A stretch of DNA of 64,000 nt from Fictibacillus gelatini DSM 15865 (GTDB lineage Bacteria > Bacillota > Bacilli > Bacillales > Fictibacillaceae): assembly GCF_000430745.1 (NCBI RefSeq), contig NZ_AUMP01000021.1:48776-112775 (forward strand), given 5' to 3'. The notes under the pieces were generated by a model, which was given only the letters and a program-made list of their open reading frames with translations, did no database searches and was not told the DNA's origin. Position 1 is the stretch's first letter. Every line of letters starts with the position of its first letter. This document shows, in pieces, positions 33,830-43,847 of this stretch. Position numbers and translations under genes: made by a program.

Positions 33830-34165
33830 ATGGATAAAGTGATTATCGTTGAAGGGAAATCCGATAAAGATAAGCTTATCTCCATTTTAAGTGAGCCTGT
33901 TGAAATTATATGTACAAATGGAACAATGGGAATCACAAAGCTTGAGGAATTGGCAAACACTGTCGAGGACAAAGATGTTTACATTTTAGTGGATGCGGAT
34001 GAAGCGGGAACTAAACTCCGGAGGCAACTCGGGCGGGAACTCCCAAACGCCGAACATCTCTATATTCATAAAATGTACAGGGAAGTTGCTAAAACACCGC
34101 TTATGTATTTAGCAAAAGTTCTCCTTGGAGCTCATTTTACAATTAATAAAAATTGCCTTGGCTAA
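33830..34165 (+). CDS. yusF: Small toprim-domain protein (YusF-like)
   Basis: This 111-residue protein is read from ATG 33830 behind TAGGAGAG. It has a stand-alone toprim domain: KVIIVEGKSDKDKLISIL with the conserved Glu, and VYILVDADEAGTKLRRQLGREL with the D-x-D metal motif. Toprim domains occur in primases, topoisomerases and the RNase M5 group, and the small YusF type is uncharacterised. It may act on nucleic acid, inferred from fold only. It is followed 42 bp later by the thioredoxin-like gene. Confidence 0.85.
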   Translation: MDKVIIVEGKSDKDKLISILSEPVEIICTNGTMGITKLEELANTVEDKDVYILVDADEAGTKLRRQLGRELPNAEHLYIHKMYREVAKTPLMYLAKVLLGAHFTINKNCLG

Positions 34166-34207
34166 TGTAATGCTGGCAATAAAAGCGTGTTATATGGGGT
34201 ATTATAA

Positions 34208-34537
34208 ATGATACAAGATTTAACAAGAGACGATTTCCAATCGTTTATTGAACAATCTATCAATCAACCGGTCGTTCTTTACTTTCAAACTCCTCTTTGC
34301 GGAACATGTAAAATGGGGAGAAAAATGCTTGAAATCTGTCTTGAAACGTTCAAGCAAACCGGAAAACCAATCGTTATAGGCGCGTGCAATTTGAACCTTA
34401 TGCCTGAATTATCGCAAACCTATAGCATAACGACGGTTCCTTCTCTTGTTATTTTAAATAGAGGGATCATTGTTCAAAAGATCGATGCGCTAAAATCTGT
34501 TGATTATTTGTATGAAACGTTAAAAAAATATGTTTGA
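34208..34537 (+). CDS. yusE: Thioredoxin-like protein (YusE-like)
   Basis: This 109-residue protein has a thioredoxin fold with a C-G-T-C active site (VVLYFQTPLCGTCKMGRKMLEI) and the cis-proline strand ITTVPSLVILNRG. The active site C-G-T-C differs from the C-G-P-C of thioredoxin, so it is a specialised disulfide reductase or carrier. It lacks a signal peptide. It is in the same order beside yusF as in B. subtilis. Confidence 0.85.
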   Translation: MIQDLTRDDFQSFIEQSINQPVVLYFQTPLCGTCKMGRKMLEICLETFKQTGKPIVIGACNLNLMPELSQTYSITTVPSLVILNRGIIVQKIDALKSVDYLYETLKKYV

Positions 34538-34568
34538 TCATTTTTTCGATTGTTTCACGAAAGTTACT

Positions 34569-34605
34569 AAAATCAGCCTGCACTCGAGTTGCAGGCTGAT
34601 TTTTA
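34569..34605 (+). terminator. Terminator of yusF-yusE
   Basis: AAATCAGCCTGCA pairs with TGCAGGCTGATTT, followed by a T-run. Confidence 0.88.
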
Positions 34606-34819
34606 ATTTTTATTCAACTTTTGCGGGGGTAGAAACGCAAAAACGGCTTAAATATACACGGTAAATAATGGAAGTGTTATCGCGGCGTGTAACAAACGTC
34701 ATAATTCAACTGTGCAACAACAATACGAAAAAAAGAGTGAAAACCCTTTAATTCAAGGGGATAACCTGGAATATGAAATCATTCCCATTGCAATTAGATA
34801 ATTTTTTATTTTCAGTAAT

Positions 34820-34847
34820 TTGACGAATATATTACAATTGTTATGAT
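34820..34847 (+). promoter_or_regulatory. Sigma-A promoter upstream of sigI
   Basis: TTGACG and TATGAT are separated by 16 bases. Confidence 0.6.
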
Positions 34848-35018
34848 CATTGTCACATTGTTATACAACTGTAGCCTACAAATTCAAAAATCAATGGTAT
34901 AAATGTAAGAGGGAGCTTGATTCAGGTTTGCTCCAATTCATTCAGTGGTAATTTGAAATAAGACGAATACACGATTTTGTTTTTTAATAAACAGGTGTAG
35001 AGTAGAGGTGAATGAGCA

Positions 35019-35771
35019 ATGTCAACAATGGAACTTAGAGCATTTGTACCATCGATTAATAAAACAATTATGACGATTGAAGATAAAGTATTGAAAATTC
35101 AGCGTGGTAATGATATTCTGCGTAATGAACTGATCGAAGCATATCAACCATTTATTAAAAAAGTAACATCAAAAGTATGCAGTCAATATATAGATCGTAC
35201 GATGGATGAATTTAGTGTAGGTCTCTTTGCATTTAATGAAGCAATTGATCAATATCAGGAAGGCCAGGGCAGCCGGTTTTTATCGTTTGCGGATATGGTA
35301 ATAAGACGCCGGGTGATTGATTATATTCGAAAAGAAGTGCGTCAAAACCGTTTAATTTACCTTCAGCCTGAAGAGGAAGATGAGGAAGGCCGTCTTGAAG
35401 AGAGCTATGCAGAACAAAAAGCGGCATTAGATTACTATGAAGAACAAGTTCAATCAGAAAACCGTGTGTATGAAATTGAGGAATACCAAAAACTTTTAAA
35501 AGAATTCGGGTTGAATTTTAAAGTTCTTTCCAAACATTGTCCAAAACATGTAGATGCCCGTGAAAACGCGAAAGAAATTTCCCGACTGATTGTTGAAAAT
35601 AAAGAATTAGCTGATTTTCTTATGGAAAAAAAGCAACTGCCAATAAAAGATTTGTTAAGCATGGTTTCCTGCAGTCGTAAAACAATCGAAAGAAACCGAA
35701 AATATATAATAGCTGTATCATTAATTTATTTAGGCGACTTTAAAGCGTTAAAGTCATACATTCAGTCTTAA
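35019..35771 (+). CDS. sigI: RNA polymerase sigma factor SigI
   Basis: This 250-residue sigma-70-related factor of the SigI group has a region-2 part (RNELIEAYQPFIKKVTSKVCSQYIDRTMDEFSVGLFAFNEAIDQYQEGQGSRFLSFADMVIRRRVIDYIRKEVRQ). Its unusual C-terminal region has a helix-turn-helix (IKDLLSMVSCSRKTIERNRKYIIAVSLIYLGDFKALKSYI). In B. subtilis SigI responds to heat and cell-envelope stress and is held by RsgI. The gene precedes rsgI by 55 bp. The pair sits between yusE and the met operon, a place where B. subtilis does not have it. Confidence 0.93.
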   Translation: MSTMELRAFVPSINKTIMTIEDKVLKIQRGNDILRNELIEAYQPFIKKVTSKVCSQYIDRTMDEFSVGLFAFNEAIDQYQEGQGSRFLSFADMVIRRRVIDYIRKEVRQNRLIYLQPEEEDEEGRLEESYAEQKAALDYYEEQVQSENRVYEIEEYQKLLKEFGLNFKVLSKHCPKHVDARENAKEISRLIVENKELADFLMEKKQLPIKDLLSMVSCSRKTIERNRKYIIAVSLIYLGDFKALKSYIQS

Positions 35772-35846
35772 GGATGTTGTTTAAAAGTAGGACAAGCTGA
35801 CGTTATACGAAGCAACTCCTTCTACATGCAGGAGGGGACACGTTAC

Positions 35847-37061
35847 ATGAAAAGCGGCATTGTAATGGAAGTAAAAAAAGGAAAGGTAATACTTCTTACA
35901 AAGGATGGATGTTTTGTTTCTGTTCGCATTCCGCCCGGCAGACAGCCGGCCGTTGGAAGCGAATATCATTCATCCTATTTTGCCGTTTCTAAAAAAAGGC
36001 CCTGTTCTTTATTGCCATCTTTTTCGCTTACGCTTATTCTTTTCCTTGTCTTTTTTCTTATTTCAGGGATGATTCCTATCAAAAATGAAAATGAAGCAGC
36101 GGCCGCTTATGTAAGTTTTGATGTGAATCCAAGTCTTGAAGTAGGAGTAAATTCAAGGTTAGAGGTCATTGACGTGCAATCATGGAATCATGATGCGGCA
36201 GATTTATTAAATAAGATCCGATATAAAGAGAAGATGAGCCTGTCTTCTTTTTCCGGCCAGTTAATAGATGCTTTTAATGCGAGCGGGTACTTAAATGACA
36301 GGCAAGATGTAATGATTGTGACTACAGTAGTTGACCCATCAAATAAAAAGTTGTCATCTTCGCTAAAAAAAACAATTGCAACCATCAAACGAAATAAAAT
36401 AGTCGCCAATCATCAAGTTACAGTAAATATAAAAGAAGCGGATTCTGAAAAACACCAGAAGGCAAGCGACAATAATATATCTACCGGGAAATATTTATTA
36501 TATTTAGATGCAAAGAATAAAGGACAAAAGATTTCCCTTAAGGATGTTCAGAAGAAGACGTTTTCCGAGCTGAAAAGAAATATAGAGATAAGTAATAAGC
36601 CGAACAATAAGCGGAAAAATAAGACTATAAAAAATAAGGTCATTCATAAACATAATAAAGCCAAACGCCCCAAAAAAAGCGTTTTACCAAAAGAAAATAA
36701 GGAAAAGAAAAAACGAGAGACCGTTTTTGTGCCGAAACAATCGAAGGATAGGCAATCGCGTCAAATAATGAAACAGAAGCCGTTGGTTAAACATCACGAC
36801 TATAAACGGTATCGCTTGAAAAATATACGCCATTCGAGCAACCGACATCCATTACATAAATACAAGCACGATTTACCTCAACGTCGAGTAAAAAAATATC
36901 GTCCGCCACACAATAAGCGTAAAGCGCCGTATCACTCTGACAGGGGAAATTACATAAAAAAGCGTCACCCTCAACATCTTCAACACCATAAACCAAAACG
37001 TGTGAATAGAGGGAATGATTGGCGGAGTCATAATCATAAAAATAGGCGAAAAAGTGTTTGA
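35847..37061 (+). CDS. rsgI: Anti-sigma-I factor RsgI with long basic C-terminal tail
   Basis: This protein of about 404 residues is read from ATG 35847 behind AGGAGGGG. The cytoplasmic RsgI N-domain (MKSGIVMEVKKGKVILLTKDGCFVSVRIPPG) binds SigI. One membrane helix (SLTLILFLVFFLISGMIPI, about residues 60-80) leads to the conserved extracellular RsgI core (AAAYVSFDVNPSLEVGVNSRLEVIDVQ). After about residue 240 the chain is almost only Lys, Arg, His, Asn and Pro, ending HNHKNRRKSV. This strongly cationic outside tail could contact teichoic acids or DNA; other bacteria carry sugar-binding modules here. The met promoter overlaps its stop codon. Confidence 0.9.
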   Translation: MKSGIVMEVKKGKVILLTKDGCFVSVRIPPGRQPAVGSEYHSSYFAVSKKRPCSLLPSFSLTLILFLVFFLISGMIPIKNENEAAAAYVSFDVNPSLEVGVNSRLEVIDVQSWNHDAADLLNKIRYKEKMSLSSFSGQLIDAFNASGYLNDRQDVMIVTTVVDPSNKKLSSSLKKTIATIKRNKIVANHQVTVNIKEADSEKHQKASDNNISTGKYLLYLDAKNKGQKISLKDVQKKTFSELKRNIEISNKPNNKRKNKTIKNKVIHKHNKAKRPKKSVLPKENKEKKKRETVFVPKQSKDRQSRQIMKQKPLVKHHDYKRYRLKNIRHSSNRHPLHKYKHDLPQRRVKKYRPPHNKRKAPYHSDRGNYIKKRHPQHLQHHKPKRVNRGNDWRSHNHKNRRKSV

Positions 37062-37086
37062 CAGCATTCGACATGGGTGATAGAAT
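37058..37086 (+). promoter_or_regulatory. Sigma-A promoter of the metNPQ operon
   Basis: A perfect TTGACA and TAGAAT are separated by 17 bases. The -35 element overlaps the rsgI stop codon. Confidence 0.8.
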
Positions 37087-37124
37087 TCAACTATAAAAAT
37101 GAAAAAATAATAGAACGACTTGTT

Positions 37125-37241
37125 CTTATCACGAGAGGCGGAGGGACTGGCCCGATGAAACCCGGCAACCGTTAGGCGAATAACGCTTAAAATGGTGCCA
37201 ATTCCTGCAAAGCGAATCAATTGCTTTGGGAGATGAGAAGA
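37125..37241 (+). ncRNA. SAM-I (S-box) riboswitch controlling metNPQ
   Basis: The S-box core is clear: CTTATCACGAGAGGCGGAGG, then GACTGGCCCGATGAAACCCGGCAACC, GGTGCCAATTCCTGCAAAGCG and the closing GAGATGAGAAG. When S-adenosylmethionine binds, the terminator at 37260-37300 forms and methionine uptake genes are turned off. Placement between promoter and metN is classical. Confidence 0.96.
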
Positions 37242-37259
37242 AGGCGCATAGATACATTT

Positions 37260-37300
37260 ATGCCTTTCTGCTCATTTACGCAGAAAGGCATTTGTTTTTT
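37260..37300 (+). terminator. Regulated terminator of the SAM riboswitch
   Basis: A 12-bp stem (ATGCCTTTCTGC with GCAGAAAGGCAT) is followed by TTGTTTTTT. The upstream GGCGCATAGATACATTTATGCC region can compete as part of an antiterminator. Confidence 0.88.
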
Positions 37301-37334
37301 CAACAAAGTAACAACAGAAAGTAGGGGAATATAG

Positions 37335-38360
37335 TTGATTAAGCTCGAATCAGTGAAAAAGCTTTTTCAAACGAAGGACGGACCTGTCCATGCCGTGGAT
37401 GACGTCAATATCGAAATTGAAAAAGGAGAAATATTTGGAATTATCGGCTATAGCGGGGCCGGCAAAAGTACGTTAATTCGTATGTTAAATATGTTAGAAC
37501 GCCCAACGAGTGGGACGATTACAGTGGCGGGAAAAAACCTGTCGAATTTGAGTGAAAGAGAATTGCGGAAAGAGCGTCAACGAATCAGCATGATCTTTCA
37601 GCACTTTAATCTCCTCTGGTCTCGTACCGTTCGTGAAAATATTTCATTTCCTCTTGAAATTGCAGGAGTGCCGAAAGAAGAGAGGAAGAGGCGGGTTGAT
37701 GAATTAATCCAGCTTGTAGGTTTAGAAGGACGCGGTGAATCCTATCCTGCTCAGTTGAGCGGCGGACAAAAACAACGTGTCGGAATCGCAAGAGCGCTCG
37801 CCAATAATCCGGAAGTATTGTTATGTGATGAAGCGACATCTGCGCTTGATCCGAAAACTACGGATAGCATTTTAAATTTGCTGGTTGAAATTAATAAAAA
37901 GTTAGGATTGACTATTGTTTTAATTACTCATGAAATGCACGTGATTCGAAAAATATGCCACCGTGTTGCTGTGATGGAGAGCGGTAAGGTTGCGGAGATC
38001 GGTCCTGTGCTTGAAGTATTTAAAACACCGAAAGCAGCAATTACTAAAGAATTTGTGAAGCAAGTGACTGAACCGGAGGAAACGATAGATACTCTTAACC
38101 ATTTACTGGAACAAAACCCTAGTAGTCATATCGTTCAACTAACTTTTGTCGGAACGAAGGCGGAGCAGCCATTAATTACTGAAGTTATCAAGCAATTTGA
38201 TGTAAGTGTAAATATTTTGCAAGGAAAAATGTCGCAAACACAAAATGGGCAATATGGAACGTTGTTTATTCAATTAGACGGCAGAGAGCAATCCTTGAAG
38301 GAAGCGATTCGTTTCTTAAATGAACAGCAAGTACAGGTGGAGGTGATCTCACATGCTTAA
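37335..38360 (+). CDS. metN: Methionine ABC transporter, ATP-binding protein
   Basis: This 341-residue ATPase starts at TTG behind AGGGGAA. Walker A is GYSGAGKSTLIRML, the signature is LSGGQKQRVGIARAL, and Walker B is VLLCDEATSALD. The C-terminal NIL/ACT-like domain (about residues 265-341, HIVQLTFVGTKAEQPLITEVIKQFDVSVNILQGKM) binds methionine and inhibits transport when the cell is full. It powers uptake of D- and L-methionine. It overlaps metP by 8 bp and is switched by the SAM riboswitch. Confidence 0.95.
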   Translation: MIKLESVKKLFQTKDGPVHAVDDVNIEIEKGEIFGIIGYSGAGKSTLIRMLNMLERPTSGTITVAGKNLSNLSERELRKERQRISMIFQHFNLLWSRTVRENISFPLEIAGVPKEERKRRVDELIQLVGLEGRGESYPAQLSGGQKQRVGIARALANNPEVLLCDEATSALDPKTTDSILNLLVEINKKLGLTIVLITHEMHVIRKICHRVAVMESGKVAEIGPVLEVFKTPKAAITKEFVKQVTEPEETIDTLNHLLEQNPSSHIVQLTFVGTKAEQPLITEVIKQFDVSVNILQGKMSQTQNGQYGTLFIQLDGREQSLKEAIRFLNEQQVQVEVISHA

Positions 38361-39021
38361 TACCGTATTTCCGAATGTTGAGTGGGGCGCCTTTAAAGAT
38401 GCGACAATTGAAACGCTTTATATGACGGGGGTTAGTGTACTTTTCACCTTTATACTAGGACTAATGTTAGGTCTTGCTTTATTTTTAACGAATAGAGGCA
38501 ATCAATGGGAAAATAAGTTTTTTAATATGATAATTGCCGCGGTGGTGAACGTCTTTCGTTCTGTGCCGTTTATTATCTTAATTATTTTATTAATTCCATT
38601 TACAACATTTTTGTTCAGTTCCATGCTTGGAGCCAATGGAGCTTTACCGGCCTTGATTATTGGCGCAGCGCCATTTTATGCGCGGATGGTTGAAATTGCC
38701 TTTCGCGAAGTTGATAAAGGGGTTATTGAAGCAGCTAAATCGATGGGGGCTACTAATTTTCAAATCATCTTTAAAGTGCTAATCCCTGAAAGCTTGCCTG
38801 CATTAATTTCGGGTATTACGGTAACGGCGATCGCCCTTGTCGGCTATACGGCTATGGCAGGTGTAGTCGGTGCAGGCGGCCTTGGAAACCTTGCCTACAT
38901 TTGGGGATATCAACGCGACCAAAATGATGTTACGTTTGTAGCGACGGTTGCGATTTTAATTATTGTGTTTATCATCCAATTTATTGGTGATCTTATAACA
39001 AAACGCATTGATAAGCGTTAA
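38353..39021 (+). CDS. metP: Methionine ABC transporter, permease
   Basis: This 222-residue MetI-type permease has five membrane helices. The EAA loop, which contacts MetN, is REVDKGVIEAAKSMGATNFQIIFKVLIPESLPALISG. GYTAMAGVVGAGGLGNLAYIWGYQR is typical of methionine permeases. Its start lies inside metN, so translation is coupled. It is the membrane channel of the MetNPQ importer. Confidence 0.95.
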   Translation: MLNTVFPNVEWGAFKDATIETLYMTGVSVLFTFILGLMLGLALFLTNRGNQWENKFFNMIIAAVVNVFRSVPFIILIILLIPFTTFLFSSMLGANGALPALIIGAAPFYARMVEIAFREVDKGVIEAAKSMGATNFQIIFKVLIPESLPALISGITVTAIALVGYTAMAGVVGAGGLGNLAYIWGYQRDQNDVTFVATVAILIIVFIIQFIGDLITKRIDKR

Positions 39022-39047
39022 TTTACAAACAAGGGGGACTATTTCTG

Positions 39048-39866
39048 ATGAAAAAGATTTTAAGCATTATTCTCGTTGTTGCACTTTCACTGGCACTTGC
39101 TGCTTGTGGGAAAAAAGAAGAAGGAATGAGCAATGATAAAATTGTTGTTGGGGCTACTTCTGTACCACATGCAGAAATTTTGGAACAGGCTAAACCGCTT
39201 TTGAAGAAAAAAGGCATTGATCTTCAAATTAAAACATTCCAGGATTACGTATTGCCAAATAAAGCATTGGCTGATAAAGAAATCGATGCAAACTATTTCC
39301 AACACATTCCCTACCTTGAATCACAAATGAAAGATCATAAAAATTACAAGTTCGAAAACGCGGGCGGAATCCACATTGAACCGATTGGTGTGTATTCGAA
39401 AAAATATAAATCGTTAAAAGACCTTCCGAACGGGGCGACAATCATTATGAGCAATTCGGTTGCCGACCATGGACGTATGTTGCTATTGCTTGAAAAAGAA
39501 GGGTTAATTACGTTGAAAAAAGGCGTAAGCTACAATGCGCAGCTAAAAGATATCGTGAAAAATCCTAAACACCTTAAGTTTAAAGCTGATATTGATGCAG
39601 GCATGCTTCCTAAAGCGTATAAAAATGGTGAAGGCGATGCGATCTTAATCAATACAAACTATGCACTTGATGCAGGATTAAATCCGAAGAAAGATGCAAT
39701 CGCCCTTGAAGGGGCAGACTCTCCATTTGTAAACATTATTACGGTTCGCAAAGGGGACAAAAACAAAAAACCAGTAAAAGCATTAGTTGATGTACTTCAT
39801 TCAAAGGAAATCCAGGACTTTATTAACAAGAAATATAAAGGCGCAGTTGTGCCAGTCAATCAATAA
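39048..39866 (+). CDS. metQ: Methionine-binding lipoprotein
   Basis: This 272-residue protein has a lipoprotein signal (MKKILSIILVVALSLALAAC, lipid on Cys20) and the NlpA/MetQ family sequence KIVVGATSVPHAEILEQAKPLLKKKGIDLQIKTFQDYVLPNKALADKEIDANYFQHIPYLE. It captures methionine outside the membrane and delivers it to MetP. It ends the operon before a terminator. Confidence 0.96.
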   Translation: MKKILSIILVVALSLALAACGKKEEGMSNDKIVVGATSVPHAEILEQAKPLLKKKGIDLQIKTFQDYVLPNKALADKEIDANYFQHIPYLESQMKDHKNYKFENAGGIHIEPIGVYSKKYKSLKDLPNGATIIMSNSVADHGRMLLLLEKEGLITLKKGVSYNAQLKDIVKNPKHLKFKADIDAGMLPKAYKNGEGDAILINTNYALDAGLNPKKDAIALEGADSPFVNIITVRKGDKNKKPVKALVDVLHSKEIQDFINKKYKGAVVPVNQ

Positions 39867-39896
39867 AAAAACAGCCATTTCGGCTGTTTTTTTATT
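39865..39896 (+). terminator. Terminator of metNPQ
   Basis: AAAAACAGCC pairs with GGCTGTTTTT, followed by a T-run. Confidence 0.88.
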
Positions 39897-40046
39897 GCAA
39901 GTGTCTAAACGCTTATTTTTATAATGCTGATGGTATGCCTTTATTCCCATTATCGATTAAGTAGCGTAGTAAAACAGAATCAAAATTTTTGGAATAGTAT
40001 GAATTTAACAACCTTTATGATATGATAGTTTTCGAGGTTTTTCTAA

Positions 40047-41750
<1,704 letters not shown>

Positions 41751-41755
41751 AACGA

Positions 41756-41816
41756 AGCCTCTTTGCATAGAGAAAAGAGGCTCCCGGGGTTTAAGAAATC
41801 TCTTAAACCCCTTTTT
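41756..41816 (+). terminator. Double hairpin terminator of the neutral protease gene
   Basis: The first stem is AGCCTCTTT with AAAGAGGCT. The second is GGGGTTTAAGA with TCTTAAACCCC followed by T5, and it overlaps the end of the convergent small gene. Confidence 0.85.
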
Positions 41817-42048
41817 GTTTACGTTTATCTTTAAAAAGAAGATAATGGGCATTTCCCACTTTTTCCTCTAAATATTCTAAGGAGTATCCTGAAGGATCGG
41901 CAAGGTCCCCGATTGCCCGTGAAAGATTATCAATCACAAGACGTAACGTTGCTGAATGTCTCGGTTCGTGGCGTAAATTCATATCATCCATAATTTCATG
42001 AGCCAGGTGTTGAATGCGCCTCAATCGTAATTCTTTTGATTGCATCAT
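41803..42048 (-). CDS. Conserved-looking small protein of unknown function
   Basis: This protein of about 81 residues is read from ATG 42048, eight bases after AAGGAGG; the frame opens at GTG 42054. It is charged and helical, without membrane or signal segments (MMQSKELRLRRIQHLAHEIMDDMNLRHEPRHSATLRLVIDNLSRAIGDLADPSGYSLEYLEEKVGNAHYLLF). I do not recognise the family. The strong ribosome site and balanced composition argue that it is a real gene. It stands alone between the protease and cobyric acid synthase. Confidence 0.65.
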   Translation of the reverse strand: MMQSKELRLRRIQHLAHEIMDDMNLRHEPRHSATLRLVIDNLSRAIGDLADPSGYSLEYLEEKVGNAHYLLFKDKRKQKGV

Positions 42049-42251
42049 ACACACATCCTCCTTATTCGGGGCACAAGTTAAACCAATTTCAACAGGTTAC
42101 TTATGCCTTAATATAGCACGCGTTTTGCACCACAAAGAAAGTAGAACTCCGAAGCGGTCGGCACAAAGGCAACAGCCTTGCATCTTCGTTTGTTCAACGT
42201 TCGCCAATCGCCGAGTTTTCTTTATTAAACTATATGGCTCAAGCAGGCATT

Positions 42252-43775
42252 TTATGAAACATCGATAGGGGATGCTTGAAACTCTTCCATTTTCCTTTTA
42301 ATGTCGTCAATTCGAACATGTTTTCTTACAACAGTTGCCAGCCGGTTAAAGCTATCTTCACTAATATGCTTAAATGATTTTCGATTTTCAAGTGGTTCAA
42401 AGCCTTTTTCCATACGAATTAAATTCAGAAATTCATGCCTGAATTCGTCATTATGAAAAATGCCGTGGAAATACGTACCGATTACTTTATTTTTCAAGTC
42501 GAAGCACCCGTCCTGATGGTTTTCTAATTGAATAAAGGAAGGGGTATCATCAAGCCGTTTGGACTGGCCCATATGTATTTCATAACCTTTCACATCGATC
42601 ATTTTTTTACTGAACTTCACTTCACCAGTTGAGAATACCGTTGTTTTCTTTTTCGTAAGCGTAGTTTTGATCGGGAGAAGCTTTAACCCTTCGCATTTTT
42701 CATTTGGCGATTCCACATGAAAAGGATCCAATATGGCGCTTCCGAGCATCTGGTATCCTCCGCATATTCCAAAGAAGTAACTTTGTTTTTTTGCTTTTAA
42801 ATCAAAAAGCTGCTTTTCAAGACCGTTTTCCCGTAAATACATAAGATCCTCGATCGTGTTTTTGCTGCCCGGTAAAATAACCAAATCCGGTTTTCCGAGT
42901 TCTTCCGGCTTAGTGACCATTCTCACATGGCAATCATCTTCGATTAAAAACGGATCGATATCTGTAAAGTTCGAAATTCTTGGATAGCGAATAACCGCTA
43001 TATCAATTTCCTTTTTACCGATGTTTGGCTTTGAAGTATATTTTTCCAAACTAAGTGAATCTTCCGCATCAATATATAAATCAGGGATAAAAGGAACGAC
43101 GCCAAGCACTGGTTTTCCGGTATATTCTTCGAACCAGTCGAGCCCGGGTTGCAACAATGAAAGATCACCGCGAAATTTGTTAATGATTACACCAATGACA
43201 CGTTCCCGGTCGATTGGATCAAGAAGCTGCAGGGTTCCAACAAGGCTTGCAAATACACCGCCTCTATCAATATCGGCAACGAGAACAACAGGAGCATTTG
43301 CCAATCTTGCAACACGCATATTAACCATTTCCCTATCATTTAAATTAATCTCGGCAGGGCTCCCCGCACCTTCAATGACAATTCGCTCATAGTTTTCGGT
43401 TAATCGTTGATACGCTTCTTTAATAGCCGATAGCCCGATGGAATAGAACTCTGACCGATATCGGGAAGCTTTCATATTTTGAAAAGGTTTGCCATTTAGT
43501 ATAACTTGTGATTCCATATCTCTTGTTGGTTTAATCAAAATGGGGTTCATATCTGTTGTAGCGGCAATTCCGGCCGCTTCAGCCTGGATCCCCTGTGCTC
43601 TTCCGATTTCTTTACCATCAAGTGTGACATAAGAGTTTAATGCCATATTTTGTGATTTGAAAGGAGCCGTCCTGTAACCGTCCTGTGAAAAGATCCGGCA
43701 AAAAGCGGTAGCTAAAATACTTTTCCCACTATCTGAACACGTCCCTTGGATCATTATAGGTAGACATTTTTTCAT
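42252..43775 (-). CDS. cobQ: Cobyric acid synthase, glutamine-hydrolysing
   Basis: This 507-residue amidotransferase has an N-terminal dethiobiotin-synthetase-like ATP domain (LPIMIQGTCSDSGKSILATAFCRIFSQDG, APFKSQNMALNS, VVLVADIDRGGVFASLVGT) and a C-terminal class-I glutaminase domain (SYFFGICGGYQMLG with the catalytic Cys, YFHGIFHN with His). It amidates four carboxyl groups of adenosylcobyric acid diamide in cobalamin synthesis. No other cob/cbi gene is in the window and I found no cobalamin riboswitch upstream, so it may serve salvage or be separated from the main cluster. Confidence 0.92.
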   Translation of the reverse strand: MKKCLPIMIQGTCSDSGKSILATAFCRIFSQDGYRTAPFKSQNMALNSYVTLDGKEIGRAQGIQAEAAGIAATTDMNPILIKPTRDMESQVILNGKPFQNMKASRYRSEFYSIGLSAIKEAYQRLTENYERIVIEGAGSPAEINLNDREMVNMRVARLANAPVVLVADIDRGGVFASLVGTLQLLDPIDRERVIGVIINKFRGDLSLLQPGLDWFEEYTGKPVLGVVPFIPDLYIDAEDSLSLEKYTSKPNIGKKEIDIAVIRYPRISNFTDIDPFLIEDDCHVRMVTKPEELGKPDLVILPGSKNTIEDLMYLRENGLEKQLFDLKAKKQSYFFGICGGYQMLGSAILDPFHVESPNEKCEGLKLLPIKTTLTKKKTTVFSTGEVKFSKKMIDVKGYEIHMGQSKRLDDTPSFIQLENHQDGCFDLKNKVIGTYFHGIFHNDEFRHEFLNLIRMEKGFEPLENRKSFKHISEDSFNRLATVVRKHVRIDDIKRKMEEFQASPIDVS

Positions 43776-43847
43776 TGATTTTTTCCCCTCATATAATTTC
43801 TTTCATCTTAATTGGAAACGAAAATTTTACGTTAGTAAACTTGTCCA

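Larger units (their letters stand above)
34538..35018. other. Non-coding stretch between yusE and sigI with terminator and sigI promoter
   Basis: 481 bp without a credible ORF. It holds the yusE terminator at the left, a strong sigma-A promoter at 34820-34847 and a leader of about 165 bases before sigI. The middle is AT-rich. I could not find a clean sigma-I autoregulatory promoter (ACCCCC with CGAA) by eye, although ACCCTTT at about 34742 is a weak suggestion. Confidence 0.5.

Noticed and set aside
36787..37220. Two long antisense frames opposite rsgI and the SAM riboswitch
   Set aside because: They come from the Lys/Arg-rich coding bias of the rsgI tail and run into the riboswitch. They have no ribosome sites.
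43776..43847. A cobalamin riboswitch before cobQ
   Set aside because: The gap to the OPT gene is only 72 bp and has no B12-box.
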